A stretch of DNA of 64,000 nt from Aeromicrobium sp. Root344 (lineage in GTDB: Bacteria; Actinomycetota; Actinomycetes; Propionibacteriales; Nocardioidaceae). The notes under the pieces are model-generated. The model had not been told where the DNA came from and ran no database searches. It worked only from the letters and a program-made list of their open reading frames with translations. Position numbers and translations under genes: made by a program. Positions 63,938 through 64,000 of this stretch are shown piece by piece. Each line of letters begins with the position of its first letter. Position 1 is the stretch's first letter. The stretch is taken from positions 1,642,031-1,706,030 of the forward strand of contig NZ_LMDH01000001.1 of the NCBI RefSeq assembly GCF_001425755.1, written 5' to 3'.

Positions 63938-64000
63938 CCGTAGAACCCCTGGCCGGTCTTCTTGCCGAGCAGTCCGGCGTCGACCATGCGGTCGAGCAGC
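63925..64000 (-). CDS. 3-hydroxyacyl-CoA dehydrogenase, C-terminal fragment (5' end beyond window)
   Basis: Reading the minus strand from the window edge to a stop at 63925-63927 gives LLDRMVDAGLLGKKTGQGFY followed by Gly-Tyr-Glu-Lys. This is the typical end of short 3-hydroxybutyryl-CoA dehydrogenases (the G-x-x-x-G-x-G-F-Y/F motif). Only about 24 residues are visible, so the gene start and size are unknown. It overlaps the end of the beta-helix gene on the opposite strand by 13 bases. Confidence 0.85.
   Translation of the reverse strand, partial: LLDRMVDAGLLGKKTGQGFYGYEK

Overview
The window is chromosomal DNA of a high-GC Gram-positive actinomycete. Gene content points to the Propionibacteriales, family Nocardioidaceae, most likely Aeromicrobium or Nocardioides. 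Supporting signs are dnaK-grpE-dnaJ-hspR, a mycobacterial-type (Rv0338c-like) iron-sulfur reductase, a GOLPH3-like protein, an ECF42/DGPF cluster, frequent GTG starts with 4-base stop/start overlaps, and strong GC-rich third positions. The genus is inferred from gene content, not from a search. Coding density is very high: no gap exceeds about 230 bases. I see no rRNA, tRNA, CRISPR array, prophage, transposase or replication origin.

Layout. 1-6169 is a tightly overlapped histidine-utilisation operon (hutH 3' part, hutU, an M20 amidohydrolase, a short hutF, hutI). 6.2-9.4 kb has a membrane-anchored matrixin-like protease and a divergent MFS pump/TetR pair with visible operators. 9.4-18.1 kb, mostly on the minus strand, holds an ABC exporter, a YchJ protein, the large Fe-S reductase with an acidic tail, an MFS transporter, GNAT, a NUDIX-like protein and a GPP34 protein. 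18.1-22.8 kb carries a FAD oxidoreductase, then a TPP riboswitch controlling an ECF thiamine-precursor transporter (ykoE-ykoD-ykoC). 23.3-25.8 kb is a MaoC/acyl-CoA dehydrogenase/SDR operon behind a palindromic operator. 25.8-27.9 kb is a small accessory islet around a DUF222/HNH protein.

27.9-31.5 kb is an ABC-permease-histidine kinase-response regulator operon. 31.6-40.5 kb has methionine aminopeptidase, a secreted metalloprotease, an amidase, an ArsR/MFS pair with two operator copies, TrhO, small membrane proteins and a self-regulating TetR operon. 40.6-47 kb has secreted proteins, the ECF42 sigma factor with two DGPF proteins, a sugar-type MFS transporter and a lipoprotein with one intact and one degenerate metallopeptidase repeat. 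47.1-51.2 kb is the heat-shock operon. 51.3-55.4 kb encodes surface or secreted proteins (RTX repeats, lipoprotein, LPXTG protein). 55.6-64 kb holds pyruvate carboxylase, a fatty-acid desaturase, an acyl-CoA synthetase, an MFS transporter, a left-handed beta-helix protein and the end of a 3-hydroxyacyl-CoA dehydrogenase.

The strongest leads are regulatory and architectural rather than a single new system. They are a SigR/SigH-like promoter overlapped by a HspR (HAIR) site before dnaK; an ECF42-type promoter before the DGPF genes; four sets of palindromic operators beside their likely regulators; a hut operon with a truncated HutF and an M20 enzyme where HutG is expected; a tandem peptidase/pseudopeptidase lipoprotein; and an over-represented CGTACG hexamer.
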